Source: Cochliopodium minus (Eukaryota; Discosea; Himatismenida; Cochliopodiidae). Taken from it: a stretch of 26,146 nt of DNA. The notes beneath the pieces were generated by a model that was not told the DNA's origin, searched no databases, and saw nothing but the letters and a program-made list of their open reading frames with translations. Each line of letters opens with the position of its first letter. The first letter of the stretch is position 1. The position numbers and the translations under genes are program-made. The stretch is taken from contig JAMYWO010000444.1 in NCBI GenBank assembly GCA_024220525.1, forward strand, positions 1-26,146, read 5' to 3'. Shown in pieces: positions 8,166 through 17,803 of this stretch.

Positions 8166-9584
8166 ATGGATATTACTCCCCTCAAAGATAAAATTGTATT
8201 GATTGCATTGTATGATTACAATTCAGAGGAGAATAAAGATTCCAATACGAAAACAAAATATCTCCATTTTTTAGAAGGTGAGAAGATCGAATTGATCAAA
8301 AATGGAAAGAGGGGTTGGACGAAAGGAAGAATGGGAGATAAAGAGGGATATTTCCCATCTAATTTTGTAAAGCAGGAAAATGAAAATAAAGATATACAAA
8401 CAGCTCCTAACAAATCTGAACTCAAAAACAAATCGAAAAATAATAAGAAGACAGATTCATTGAGATCAAACTATTCAGGATCGAATAAATTGATATCTGA
8501 TAGTATAGAGACGAATTCACAGGAGAAATTGATAACAGAGATTTTCAAAACATATAAGAAGCACATAGGGATAGATCTGATAGAGGTGGATGAGAAGATA
8601 ATAGGTTATGGATTTTTGGGAGAGTCATTTATAGAGGTGATGATGAAAATGAAGAGTAATGATGGAGGAGATGAATTTATAGATGAGAAAGAGGCGATAT
8701 TGATAGGGAATATCTTGATAAAGAAGCAGATAATAAGATCGCTAAAAAAGAGAGAGAAGATGATGAATAAAAACACATATTATTGTTGGAAGATAAACGA
8801 TATCAGAGAGATCCTCATCATCTATTTCCATCAGCTCAAGAAAGATCCCAAACAAGGATTATGCAGCCAAGTGATCGACGATGTCTCGTACAAGAACTGT
8901 TTCAAGGGAAAGATCTTCCTGAGCTGGCTCAAAGAAAACAAAAACAAGATCAATCTCTTCAAAAGAAAGAAATACTCGTTTCTCAACGATGAAACGGACA
9001 TCGCAAAAGAACTCATCGAAGAAAACTACTTGGTTCCCATACCCAGAGTCAAAACAACACAATTCAACGAAGAAAGTCACTACCAAATTTCTTATTCCTT
9101 GTTCCTCAAACTCAACAAACATCGAGTGAGCCAAAAAAACTTGACGTTGAAAAACGGAAAGGAAAAGAAGCTTCTCGTGCAAAAGTTGGTCAACATCTAC
9201 TCCGACAAAAGTGAACAAGAAAAATTCTTGCAGTTTTTGTATGATTTGAACAATGTAGAAATCGTTCGTATTTATAAATGTTGGGTAGATTTAGCCGTAC
9301 TTTATTCCATACGTACAGACAACAATGATTTAAAAGAATACAGCCTCTTTTTGGAGCTTGTCAACCATTACGTTTTGGATTACGCCCCTCAGAAAATCAT
9401 TTTGCCTTCTTTTCTTCAGAGGGAGCTTTTGGCTTTGAGGCCCAACAAGTTCAAGGAGAAGGCAGAGTCCAAGTGTCTCATCATTTTGTTTCGGCACCTT
9501 GAAAAGAAGATTGAGCCATACATCAAAAAATACGAAAACAAAGATCATGAAATAGTTGAAGAAAAAAGTAAAAAAAAAAAATAA
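8166..9584 (+). CDS. SH3-DEP-DEP-RGS signalling protein, 472 aa
   Basis: An intronless frame from ATG to TAA. Residues ~10-69 form an SH3 domain: ALYDY, the GW pair at 50-51 and the PSNFV ending at 64-68. A Lys/Asn/Ser-rich linker follows. Residues ~125-200 match a DEP-like pattern (GESFIEVM, then EAILIGNILIKKQIIRSL), and ~205-315 give a second DEP (GKIFLSWL, DIAKELIEENYLVPI). Residues ~330-460 look like an RGS domain (KFLQFLYDLN, IYKCWVDL, AESKCLIILFRHLEKKIEPYIKKY). SH3 would bind proline motifs, DEP membranes or receptors, and RGS a G-alpha subunit. The SH3 call is firm, the second DEP good, and the first DEP and RGS moderate. Codon choice switches near 8800: isoleucine is mostly ATA before, mostly ATC after, with many CTC/AAC codons. 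Confidence 0.85.
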   Translation: MDITPLKDKIVLIALYDYNSEENKDSNTKTKYLHFLEGEKIELIKNGKRGWTKGRMGDKEGYFPSNFVKQENENKDIQTAPNKSELKNKSKNNKKTDSLRSNYSGSNKLISDSIETNSQEKLITEIFKTYKKHIGIDLIEVDEKIIGYGFLGESFIEVMMKMKSNDGGDEFIDEKEAILIGNILIKKQIIRSLKKREKMMNKNTYYCWKINDIREILIIYFHQLKKDPKQGLCSQVIDDVSYKNCFKGKIFLSWLKENKNKINLFKRKKYSFLNDETDIAKELIEENYLVPIPRVKTTQFNEESHYQISYSLFLKLNKHRVSQKNLTLKNGKEKKLLVQKLVNIYSDKSEQEKFLQFLYDLNNVEIVRIYKCWVDLAVLYSIRTDNNDLKEYSLFLELVNHYVLDYAPQKIILPSFLQRELLALRPNKFKEKAESKCLIILFRHLEKKIEPYIKKYENKDHEIVEEKSKKKK

Positions 9585-9808
9585 TATTTTTTGAACATTT
9601 TTTGAACAAAATGGTTTTTAATTTATTGTTTATATTTTTACACTCCTTTAAATTATTTTTTAATTATTTTTTGTTATTAGTGAGTTTTTTTAAAACAAAA
9701 ATTTATTTTAATAATTTTGGTTATATTTTCACCTTTATTTGTTACTCATTGAATTATGTTTATTAAATTTTTATTTTTACATTTTAAAATTAAAAATTTT
9801 TTAAAAAG

Positions 9809-12800
9809 ACAAAAAACAATCTATCTTGACAATAGAAAGAAAATCGGGATTAGAAGAAAAAAAAGAAAATGCAAAGTCTAACGAACAGCCAAAAGCCACA
9901 GAATCCAAATCGATCACCTTTTATTTCTCTAGGGTCTTTGATTTCGAGAAGCCAATACATCTCATGCTCTTTGTGAAGAGGACTGTGTGGTTGGCTTGTG
10001 GGAACGAGATTGTGCTTTATGATTATGAACAGAATTCAAAGATAGATTGTTTCTCGGACATTCACAAGACTAAAATAACTTGTATGGTAAAACCTTTTTT
10101 TTTTTTCGTTAAATTCAATTTTATTAAAATTTTTTTTAAAATCTTTTGATAATTTAATTTTAATAAAAAATAATCAATTTTTTTTCAAATTTTTTTTTTC
10201 TTTAATTTTAATTATTTTTTCATTTGTAAAATTTATCGATAAAAGATCAATATTAATCAACAATACAAATGATAATATGATAATAGTTTCGATCTCATTT
10301 ATCAATAATATAGTATCTTATGTTGAGAAATAAAAATTGATCCAAATCATATGGCGCAGATTAATAATAATTAATTTAATTTAAATATTAATTTTTTTCA
10401 TTTGTAAAATTTTTATTTGTAAATTTTATTTCTTATTTTTTAGGTCCACAAAAACAATTTCGTGTTTGTTTCTTCGGAAGATGGGATGATTTCTGCTCAT
10501 TTTTGGAATTACAGCTTCTTGGCGAATAAACACGAGTTATTAGGAATGCTCAACGAACATTCCAAAAGCGAGGTAAAGGCTATGGAAGTTATAACATACA
10601 ACGGATTTGATTTTTTGGTCACGACTGACATCAGTGGTAAAAAATAAAATAGAAAAAAAAATTTTAAATAAATTGTAAAAATAACTGAAAATAAAAAATT
10701 TTAAAATAATGAATAAAAAATTTAAAATAATAAATAAAATTGAAAAACTTTTAAAACAAAAATTTTAAAATAATAAATAAAATTGAAAAAAAATTAATAA
10801 AATAAATAAATAAAATTGGAAAAAGAATTAAATAAATTTATTAAAAAAAAAAGATTTAGAATTAATTTAAATTTTAAAAGGAAAAATCGCATTTTGGAAA
10901 CCATTCGAACTCAACAAAAAACCACATTTGGATTCCAAAATAAACACCTCCACCAAACTGACTTCGATCTGTTCAATTCCTGACTCTTCATACATTTTGA
11001 TAGGAGGAAAGAAAAAGATGTTCGTTTATGACATTTCTACGAACAAATTGATCACTTTGGATGCCCATTCTTCTAACATCACTAGTCTTCTCATTGTTGG
11101 GGAGAATATATGGAGTTGTGCAGGAAAAGAAATTTTCATCTGGTCTCCCAACTTCACCTCTGAAAATAAGATAGTAAATAATTTTTTTTTAAAAAATTAT
11201 TAATTAAATTATGTATAAATTTTTTTATAAAATTTATTATAAAGTTTATTATAAATTTAATTATTTTTAAAAAATTTATTGCTTAAAGATTATTTTTGAT
11301 CACAACATTTTTATTATTTTTATTTTTATTTTATTCATTTTTCTATGTTAATATTATCTTTTAATTTATCTGTTTATTATTTTTTCCAATTTTCTGTTTT
11401 TAAAGGAATTGTTAGAAAAACTTGAACACAGCAAAGAAAAAATAACGAATCTAGTGAAAACAAAAGATGATCATAACTGGTTCATCTTTGGTTTGTCAGG
11501 AAAAATCGTCTCGATATGGGAGTCTCACACAAAGAACCTCATCAGACAACTTAAGTACAACGAAAATATCTCTTACATTCTTCCTTTGCCTGAAAACGTC
11601 ATCTGGGTAGCAGAGAATAAGTCTGTCACTGATATTCAAATCTTTGACGAAAGAATAGATTCTACTGGTCTCTTTTTTTTTTTATTTCAAAATTTTATTT
11701 TTTGATTTTATAAATAAAAGTATTTTATATTTTTATTTATTAAATATTTTTGATTTTATAAATATTTTATAAATATTTTAATTATTAATTTGTTTTAATA
11801 TTTTATTTTTATTATTATTTTTTTATGATATATTTTTTTTATGAAATATTTTCATTTATTTTCATTTTATTTTTAGTTTGTTGTTTATTTTTGATTTTTA
11901 ATTTTAAAATTATAATAATTATATTTTCAACCTATTAGATGAAGAAAGCTTTCATTCGACTGATGAGAACTACGTAGAAGTAAAACAGGACATAGAACTC
12001 ATTCTAAAGAAAAAGGAGGAGATGTTCGAGGTCAGACACAAAATCCTCTGCGAACTTTTAGAAAGTGAAAGATCTTATAACTCGCACATCCAAATCCTTT
12101 GTGATGTAAAATTTCTTTTTATTTTTTATTTATTATTTCTAATTATTTATTTATCTTCATTTTTTAGTGATTTTTTATTTTATTATTTTTTTATTTTTTA
12201 TTTATTATTTTTCACTATTTTCAATCCTTTTATTTTTTATTATTTTTATTTTTTATTATTTTTTATTTTTGAAAGAGTTATATTAATGGTATGTTGAAAA
12301 AAAAATTGATCAATGATGAACAAGTCACAAAAATTTTCAGCAATTTGCAAGTAAAAAATAATGAATAAAAATTGATTAAATTTAAATAAAATAAAATATA
12401 AATTAAAATTAAAACTTCAATAAATTAAAAAAAAACTTCAATAAATTAAAAAAAAACTTCAATAAATTAAAAAAAAACTTCAATAAATTAAAATTAAAAC
12501 TTCAATAAATTAAAATAAAATTAATTATAAATTTAATTATAAATTAATAAACTTGAATAATTGAATAAAAATAAAATATTTAAAATTTGCAAGTAAAAAA
12601 AAAACTTCAAAAATTTGAATAAACCTCAATAAATTAAAATAAATTAAAATAAATTAAAATTTTTTAATTTTTTTTTTAGGTTTTAAAACACCTTAATTTT
12701 GTGTTTCTTGGAGAATTGGATCTTTTGATGAAAAACTACGAATCAGAAACGACGATCATGTCCAGTTCCATTTTGAAGCTGGTCGACGGGCTCAAACTCT

Positions 12801-13508
12801 ACTCCGAATTCATCAACAACTACGAGGACGGAATCGAATATTTGGATCATTTGAAGAAGACCAACAAAAAGGTTGCCAAGTTTTTGAACAAAATGGAACA
12901 AAATGGTCCTTCGAATTTAAGTAAAATAATTTTTTTATTTTAATTAATAAACAAACAATTTTTTGATTTATTTTAATAATAATTTATTTTAATTAATAAA
13001 CAATTTTTTTATGAATTCATTTTTTTTTTTAATAAACTATTTTTTTTTGATTTATTTTAAATTTTCAAATATTTTTTTTTAAATATTACTTTTTTCAATA
13101 TTTTTTTTTCTTTAAATTTCACTTTTTTAATATTTTAAAATCTTTATAAAAAGCTATTTACTCGCTGATGATAACTCCCATCCAAAGTAACCGATATAAC
13201 AATATTCGCCATAGATTGAGTAAAATGTCCAGCACATATAAACTTACAACCCAGTAAGTTGTCAGAGGAATAACATGTAAATTTTTTTACATTTTATTTA
13301 TTTTTATTTTTATTTAAATTATTTTTTTATTTTTTTAATTTTTAGATAATTTTTTTAAAATTCTTTAAAACTTTTAAAGGTAACTCTGTATTTGAATGAA
13401 AGCAAGAGGAGGAGACTCAACATTCAAGAAAATGATGCAAATCACCAAAATCATCACAGAGAAAATGTCAAAACGAAAAAAAAGGCCAAATCCAAACTTG
13501 AAACTTAA
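9809..13508 (+). CDS. WD40-like beta-propeller/RhoGEF (DH) protein
   Basis: Nine exons: ~9809-10086, 10444-10636, 10881-11173, 11406-11667, 11939-12105, 12276-12350, 12680-12920, 13154-13253 and 13380-13508. Exons 1-4 encode repeated WD40-type blades (IHLMLFVKRTVWLACGNEIVLYD; ILIGGKKKMFVYDISTNKLI; FGLSGKIVSIWESHTKNLI). Exons 5-9 encode a Dbl-homology domain: CELLESERSYNSHIQIL (CR1), FLGELDLLMKNYE (CR2) and SLMITPIQSNRYN (CR3), ending LYLNESKRR. DH domains load GTP onto Rho-family GTPases. No PH domain follows. No ATG opens the first exon: its frame extends back to a likely splice acceptor at 9807-9808, so the start codon probably lies in an unseen upstream exon. The exon 8/9 join is one base out of frame (13253/13380); a canonical acceptor at 13402 restores frame but drops the LYLNES segment. 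Confidence 0.82.
12415..12519 (+). repeat. 21-bp tandem repeat in a RhoGEF intron
   Basis: The unit CTTCAATAAATTAAAAAAAAA starts at 12415, 12436, 12457, 12478 and 12500, so five copies with spacing 21, 21, 21 and 22. It lies in the intron 12351-12679, and a diverged trace follows near 12605. This is ordinary satellite-like intron expansion. Confidence 0.9.
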
Positions 13509-13780
13509 AATTTATTATTTTATTTTTTATTTTTTTTAATTTTTTTGATTTCAATTATTAATTGATTAAAGAATATTATTAAGATTATATTATTTCATTT
13601 ACTTTTTTTTTTTTAATATTTATTTTTTCAATTAATTTTTTTTTTTTTTTATTATTTTTATTATTTTATTATTTTTATTTTTTTATTTTATTATTTTTAT
13701 TTATATTTTATTTTTTTCATTTATTTTTTCATTTATTTTTTAATTATTTATAGCCGTCCATTGAATATTGATTTTGACAG
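13509..13780. other. T-rich spacer between RhoGEF stop and next exon
   Basis: Nearly all A and T, dominated by TTTTATTATTTT-type sequence. No coding signal is visible until the CCGTCC stretch at 13755, just before the gap-adjacent exon. Confidence 0.5.
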
Positions 13781-14714
13781 CTGTTTTACGGTGATCCCCG
13801 AACAATAAGAGAGTTGTTGGGGCNNNNNNNNNNNNNNNNNNNNNNNNNNNNNNNNNNNNNNNNNNNNNNNNNNNNNNNNNNNNNNNNNNNNNNNNNNNNN
13901 NNNNNNNNNNNNNNNNNNNNNNNAATAAAAAATAAAAAATAAAAAATAAAAAATAAAAAATAAAAAATAAAAAATAAAAAATAAAAAATAAAAAATAAGT
14001 TTTAAAATAAAAATAAAAAAAATAAAAATTGACAAAAATTTTGAAAATTTAAATAGGAGTTGCATCTGCCAGTTATACAAAGTTGAATGCAAATCTTCAA
14101 AACTTGATGAGAACAAACCAGAAAAAAACTAAGCAACCTGTCAAAGTTAAGTGGGATTCCAACACTCTTCTCCTATGTATTCCAAAGGCTTTCATGTCCC
14201 ATCATGGTGATGTTCCTCTCCCTAAACCCAACAAACCTACCAACTTGGAAACTGTTCTCAAGGAAGATATAAGTGTAAATTATTAATTTTAATTTTTTCT
14301 TCAATATTTTTTATTTTTTCTTCAATATTTTTTATTTTTTATTTTTATTATTTTATTTTTATTTTTTATTTTTTAATATTTAATTTTTTAAAATTTTAAA
14401 ATTTTATTTTTTATTTTTTATTTGTTTTTTTTTCTAAACACTTTTTTTTGTAGCTCGTGACAAAACTAAGAGACTACCTTGACTCTCTTTCCAAAAAAGA
14501 AACTGAGAACGAGACACTGTTGAGTTTATTGAAGGAGTCCAACGGGTTTTTGGAAGAGAGAAACAACTTTCTTAGTTTGGCTCAACAATCTCAGTCTGAC
14601 AGCGACGACAGTGATGACGAAGACTCAATAGATGATGAAGGTGACATTGTGATAGAATTAAACAAACTTTCATTGTCTCAAACAAAATTAGATTTCGATA
14701 AAGAAACAAATTGA
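13781..14714 (+). CDS. Gap-interrupted gene with acidic C-terminus, function unknown
   Basis: Exons seen: probable 13781-13823 (after GACAG; reads LFYGDPRTIRELLG, then hits the gap), 14057-14274 and 14454-14714, ending in TGA. The two exons after the gap join in phase 0 and give about 158 codons: a Lys-rich segment (TNQKKTKQPVKVKWDSN), a short hydrophobic core (TLLLCIPKAFMS), a Pro/Lys linker, a predicted coiled coil (LVTKLRDYLDSLSKKETENE onward), and an acidic Ser/Asp tail (SDSDDSDDEDS) like a CK2 target. I do not recognise the family. The 5' end and at least one splice junction are lost in the 100 N. The exon before the gap could belong to another frame (13755-13808 is also open) or even the minus strand, so its membership is tentative. 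Confidence 0.6.
13824..13923. other. 100-N scaffold gap
   Basis: Exactly 100 N, the usual placeholder for a gap of unknown size. It is flanked on the right by a (AATAAAA)n repeat that probably stopped the assembly. Confidence 0.99.
13924..13997 (+). repeat. 7-bp microsatellite (AATAAAA)n
   Basis: About ten and a half uninterrupted copies of AATAAAA directly follow the N gap. The array probably extends into the gap. Confidence 0.95.
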
Positions 14715-14765
14715 ATTAAATAAATTTTTATTTTTAATTTTTAAATTTTTTCATTTTAATTTTTT

Positions 14766-16739
14766 TCAATATTTATATCTTTTATTGAAGAATATCAAAT
14801 TAATTAATATACATAGGATTGGTTTGGGAAACTTTGTTCCAATCTTTTTTGCAAACAAACAAATACAAAAAGTAAAAGTGGAAACGAGATACTTGTATCT
14901 GTCGGGGAAATAAGAGTTCCTGTCCTTGTTCCAAAAAGAAGTCTGAGGATCTTTCCAATCTTTCAACATCTTAACTATTTCATCTTTATCTTTAACTTCA
15001 GCCATTGTCAAAGCATTATTCCCCTTTAAATTTAATTAAATATTTATTTTTTTTTTAAATAAAAATATTAGTGATTTTTGCCTGTTTATTTTTCAATTCA
15101 GGATCTATCCCATTTATCAGTGACAATACAACTAAATCTGGCCTGTCAAGATCTATTGCCCAAAACAAAACATTTTTGCCTGATTTATCAACCAAACTGA
15201 CATTCGCCCTTTTATCAATAAAGTTTTGCAAAGTATTAACTTTAATATTTTCATCTTTAAAATATAAAAAAAAGAAATTATAATATAAAAATTAACAGTA
15301 TTTTTAAAAAAATATTTGTTTTTTTTTACTAAAAGCTGCATAATGGAAAGGAGTTTTTAAATAGGAATTTGTTAAATTAGGATTTCCTTCATATTCCAAA
15401 AATAAACTTGGTAAAAAAAATTTTTTTTTTAATTTTTTTTTTTGTAAAATTTAATTTTAATCTTACTTTGAACATTTCAGCAATGTAGAACTTTCAAAAC
15501 CCCAAATGTTTAACACACTGTGAAAAGGAGAGGAAGCCTCCCGATCCACAACATTGGGAACTGCTTTATTCTCCAATAAAAATTTGAGTGTGTCCACCTC
15601 CAAATTTTTTTCTTTACAACTCAAGTGAAGTGGTGTTTTATCTATTAAAAAAAAAATAATAAATAAAAATTTTATTAAATATAAAAGAAAAAAAAATTAA
15701 GTTAATTAATAAAAATGAATATTGTTACCTAATCTATTTGGCATGTTTATGCTTGCATTGTGGTTTAAGAGAAGTTCTATAGCTTGTATACTTTGTTTGT
15801 TATCACAAAGATAATGAAGTGCTTTTTAATTAAAAAGTTTATAAATGAAATTTATTTTTAAAATAAGAAATTATTTTTTTACGAGTCATTTCAAAATTTA
15901 AATAATCATCTTTTGCGTTTGGGTTTGCTTTACAATTTAAAAGAAGTTCTAAAAATTTGAAAATTTTAAATATTTTTTTTCAAAAATGAATTTTAAAAAA
16001 ATAAAATTAAATATTTTGTTTAAAAATAAATAAAAAAAAATTGTTGATAGATAAAAAATTGATTACCAATATTTTCTAGATTGATAGGATTTACTTCAGA
16101 ACACAATATATGCAAATATGAAGTTTTCCTTCCCTTTTCGTTTTTAAGAAGGAAATTAGGAGAAGCTCTTTTTTCAAGAATATTTTTGATGGATTCGTAA
16201 TTGTTGTTACAGCAAGCTTCTGCTAAATGGTGTTGTAGACTTTCATTGTAATTTTCTGGTTCTGAATAATTTTTGATGGTGTTCTTGGACTACAATTTCA
16301 AAAAGAATTTTTTGATTTATGTTTTATTTTGTTTGAAATTTCATTTTTTTTTTTTTTTTATTTAATAATTTTAAATTAAAAAATTTACACTTATATTTTC
16401 CTTCTTATTTTTTTTTATGGATGGATCTTCCTCCTTCTTGAAATCATCTTGTTCATTGATTTTTAGGTCAATCATCTTGGGAGCATCCTTGATATCTTTT
16501 ATAACGATTTTATCTTTCTCTTCCAAAATGGGATCATTATTGATTGGATCTCCCTCCATTTGTTTATCATCTTTAGGAATAGTTTGATTGATGGGATTGG
16601 GATCATTATTCAGTATATCAGTATTTTCTTTGAGATTATTGGGGGATTTATCATCGATATGAATGGGTATGGTTATGGTTGGATTTTTGATATTAAAAGA
16701 ATCATTCTTTTTGTTGGGTTTGTTTTGTTGATTTCCCAT
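14766..16739 (-). CDS. Ankyrin-repeat protein with possible N-myristoylation, 471 aa
   Basis: Eight minus-strand exons: 16739-16389, 16289-16067, 15948-15883, 15821-15729, 15641-15467, 15406-15330, 15254-15082 and 15023-14766. They sum to 1416 nt, one open frame ending in TAA. The protein starts MGNQQNKPNKK; Gly2 in this context is a plausible N-myristoylation site next to basic residues, suggesting membrane association. Residues ~10-125 are disordered and Asp/Asn/Pro/Lys-rich. The rest carries about six ankyrin repeats, for example TPLHYLCDNK, KTPLHLSCKEKN, KTPFHYAAF and GNNALTMAEVKDKDEIVKML. The last ~40 residues are hydrophobic and basic (FTFCICLFAKK) and may be a membrane-facing tail or intron read-through. 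The seventh intron starts with GC rather than GT (15080-15081), after a perfect CAG. Partner unknown; ankyrin repeats bind proteins. Confidence 0.85.
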
Positions 16740-16925
16740 TTTTTTTGTTCAAATAAATTTATGAACCAAATTGATCATATATTGAAGTTTTATTATTTGT
16801 CCATAATAACTATTTTTGATCACATTTGTTGTTATTACAAATCATATTTAATTTAATTCAGTGTAAATAAAATTATCAAAATTTATTTTTTCTCTTTCCA
16901 AATTTTGAAGATCTTTAACAACAAA

Positions 16926-17671
16926 TTACTTATCAATCAACAAAGCCACAAAATTCTTATAATCAGTCATTCCTTTTTGAAAATTAAAGAGGGATATTAT
17001 TTAAAAAAAAAATTTAATTTTGAATTTTTGTTTACCATCTCCTTGATCTGCTTGCAACAACATCTCTTCAACATCATTCTCATCTAATCTTTCTCCCAAA
17101 CATGTGAGAACATGTCTTAATTCAGGATTGGAGATGTATCCTCTTCCATCTCTGTCGAATACCTCGAATGCTTGGAGGATATCTTCTTGGGTATCTTCCA
17201 CAACAAATTTATTTGCCATATATTCCAACCATTTTTGATAATCTATGCTTCCAGTAGGTCCTATTCATTATACATGTGAAATATAAATTTTTTTGTCAAA
17301 TATAAATTATATATTGTGGAAGGGTATAAATAGGAGTTCTATATAAGAGGTAGATATTGAATGGATATATTCTCATTTCTATTTATAATAATGCCATTGC
17401 ATATCTAGAATTTATAAATTTGATAAACGGCGATATCGATTCAAATTTAACAAATATACACCAAGAGTGATATAATTTATTTATAAATTTTTATTTTACC
17501 TCCACATAGCTCAGATAATTGCAAAGGGGTCAATATTTGTCCGAGATATTTCATAGCTTCGAATAATTCTTTGAGTCCTAGTCTATTGTCTTTATCTTTA
17601 TCATATGCAGCGAAAACTTCTTTAAATTCTTCCACTTGTTCTTCTGTTAATTTATTTACTTTTGATGACAT
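16926..17671 (-). CDS. EF-hand protein, myosin essential light chain/calmodulin-like, 147 aa
   Basis: Three exons, 17671-17500, 17260-17036 and 16972-16926 (444 nt), both introns phase 1 and GT-AG. I chose the ATG at 17671 because [20 protein letters not shown] aligns with the calmodulin start; an in-frame ATG at 17695 would add eight residues. EF1 ([12 protein letters not shown]) and EF3 ([12 protein letters not shown]) keep acidic residues at loop positions 1, 3 and 12. EF2 ([13 protein letters not shown]) and EF4 ([12 protein letters not shown]) are shortened or lack ligands. Length and this loop decay fit a myosin essential light chain better than canonical calmodulin. It would bind an IQ motif of a myosin heavy chain or a similar target. 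No target gene is in the window. Confidence 0.9.
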
Positions 17672-17803
17672 TTCAATTTTTTTTATATAAATCATTCAGT
17701 TAAAAAATAAAATTTAAAATTAAAATTAAATGAAAGGAATTTTAAGGTATTTATAAAGCAAATTTATTTATAAAGCAAATTTAAAGTTTTTCAAGTAAAA
17801 GAA

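Noticed and set aside
8859-9218. 119-codon minus-strand frame inside the SH3-DEP-RGS gene
   Set aside because: It is the antisense shadow of a clear domain-bearing frame.
9826-9828. TTG as the start codon of the RhoGEF gene
   Set aside because: Eukaryotic nuclear genes start at ATG. The frame continues back to a likely splice acceptor at 9807-9808, so the start is probably in an upstream exon I could not identify.
12106-12275. Hydrophobic Phe/Tyr/Ile-rich extension of the exon ending at 12105
   Set aside because: This is translated T-rich intron. A GT donor at 12106 and an acceptor at 12275 give the expected DH-domain continuation.
13924-13997. CRISPR-like or functional array
   Set aside because: The 7-bp homogeneous A/T unit with no spacers is a microsatellite.
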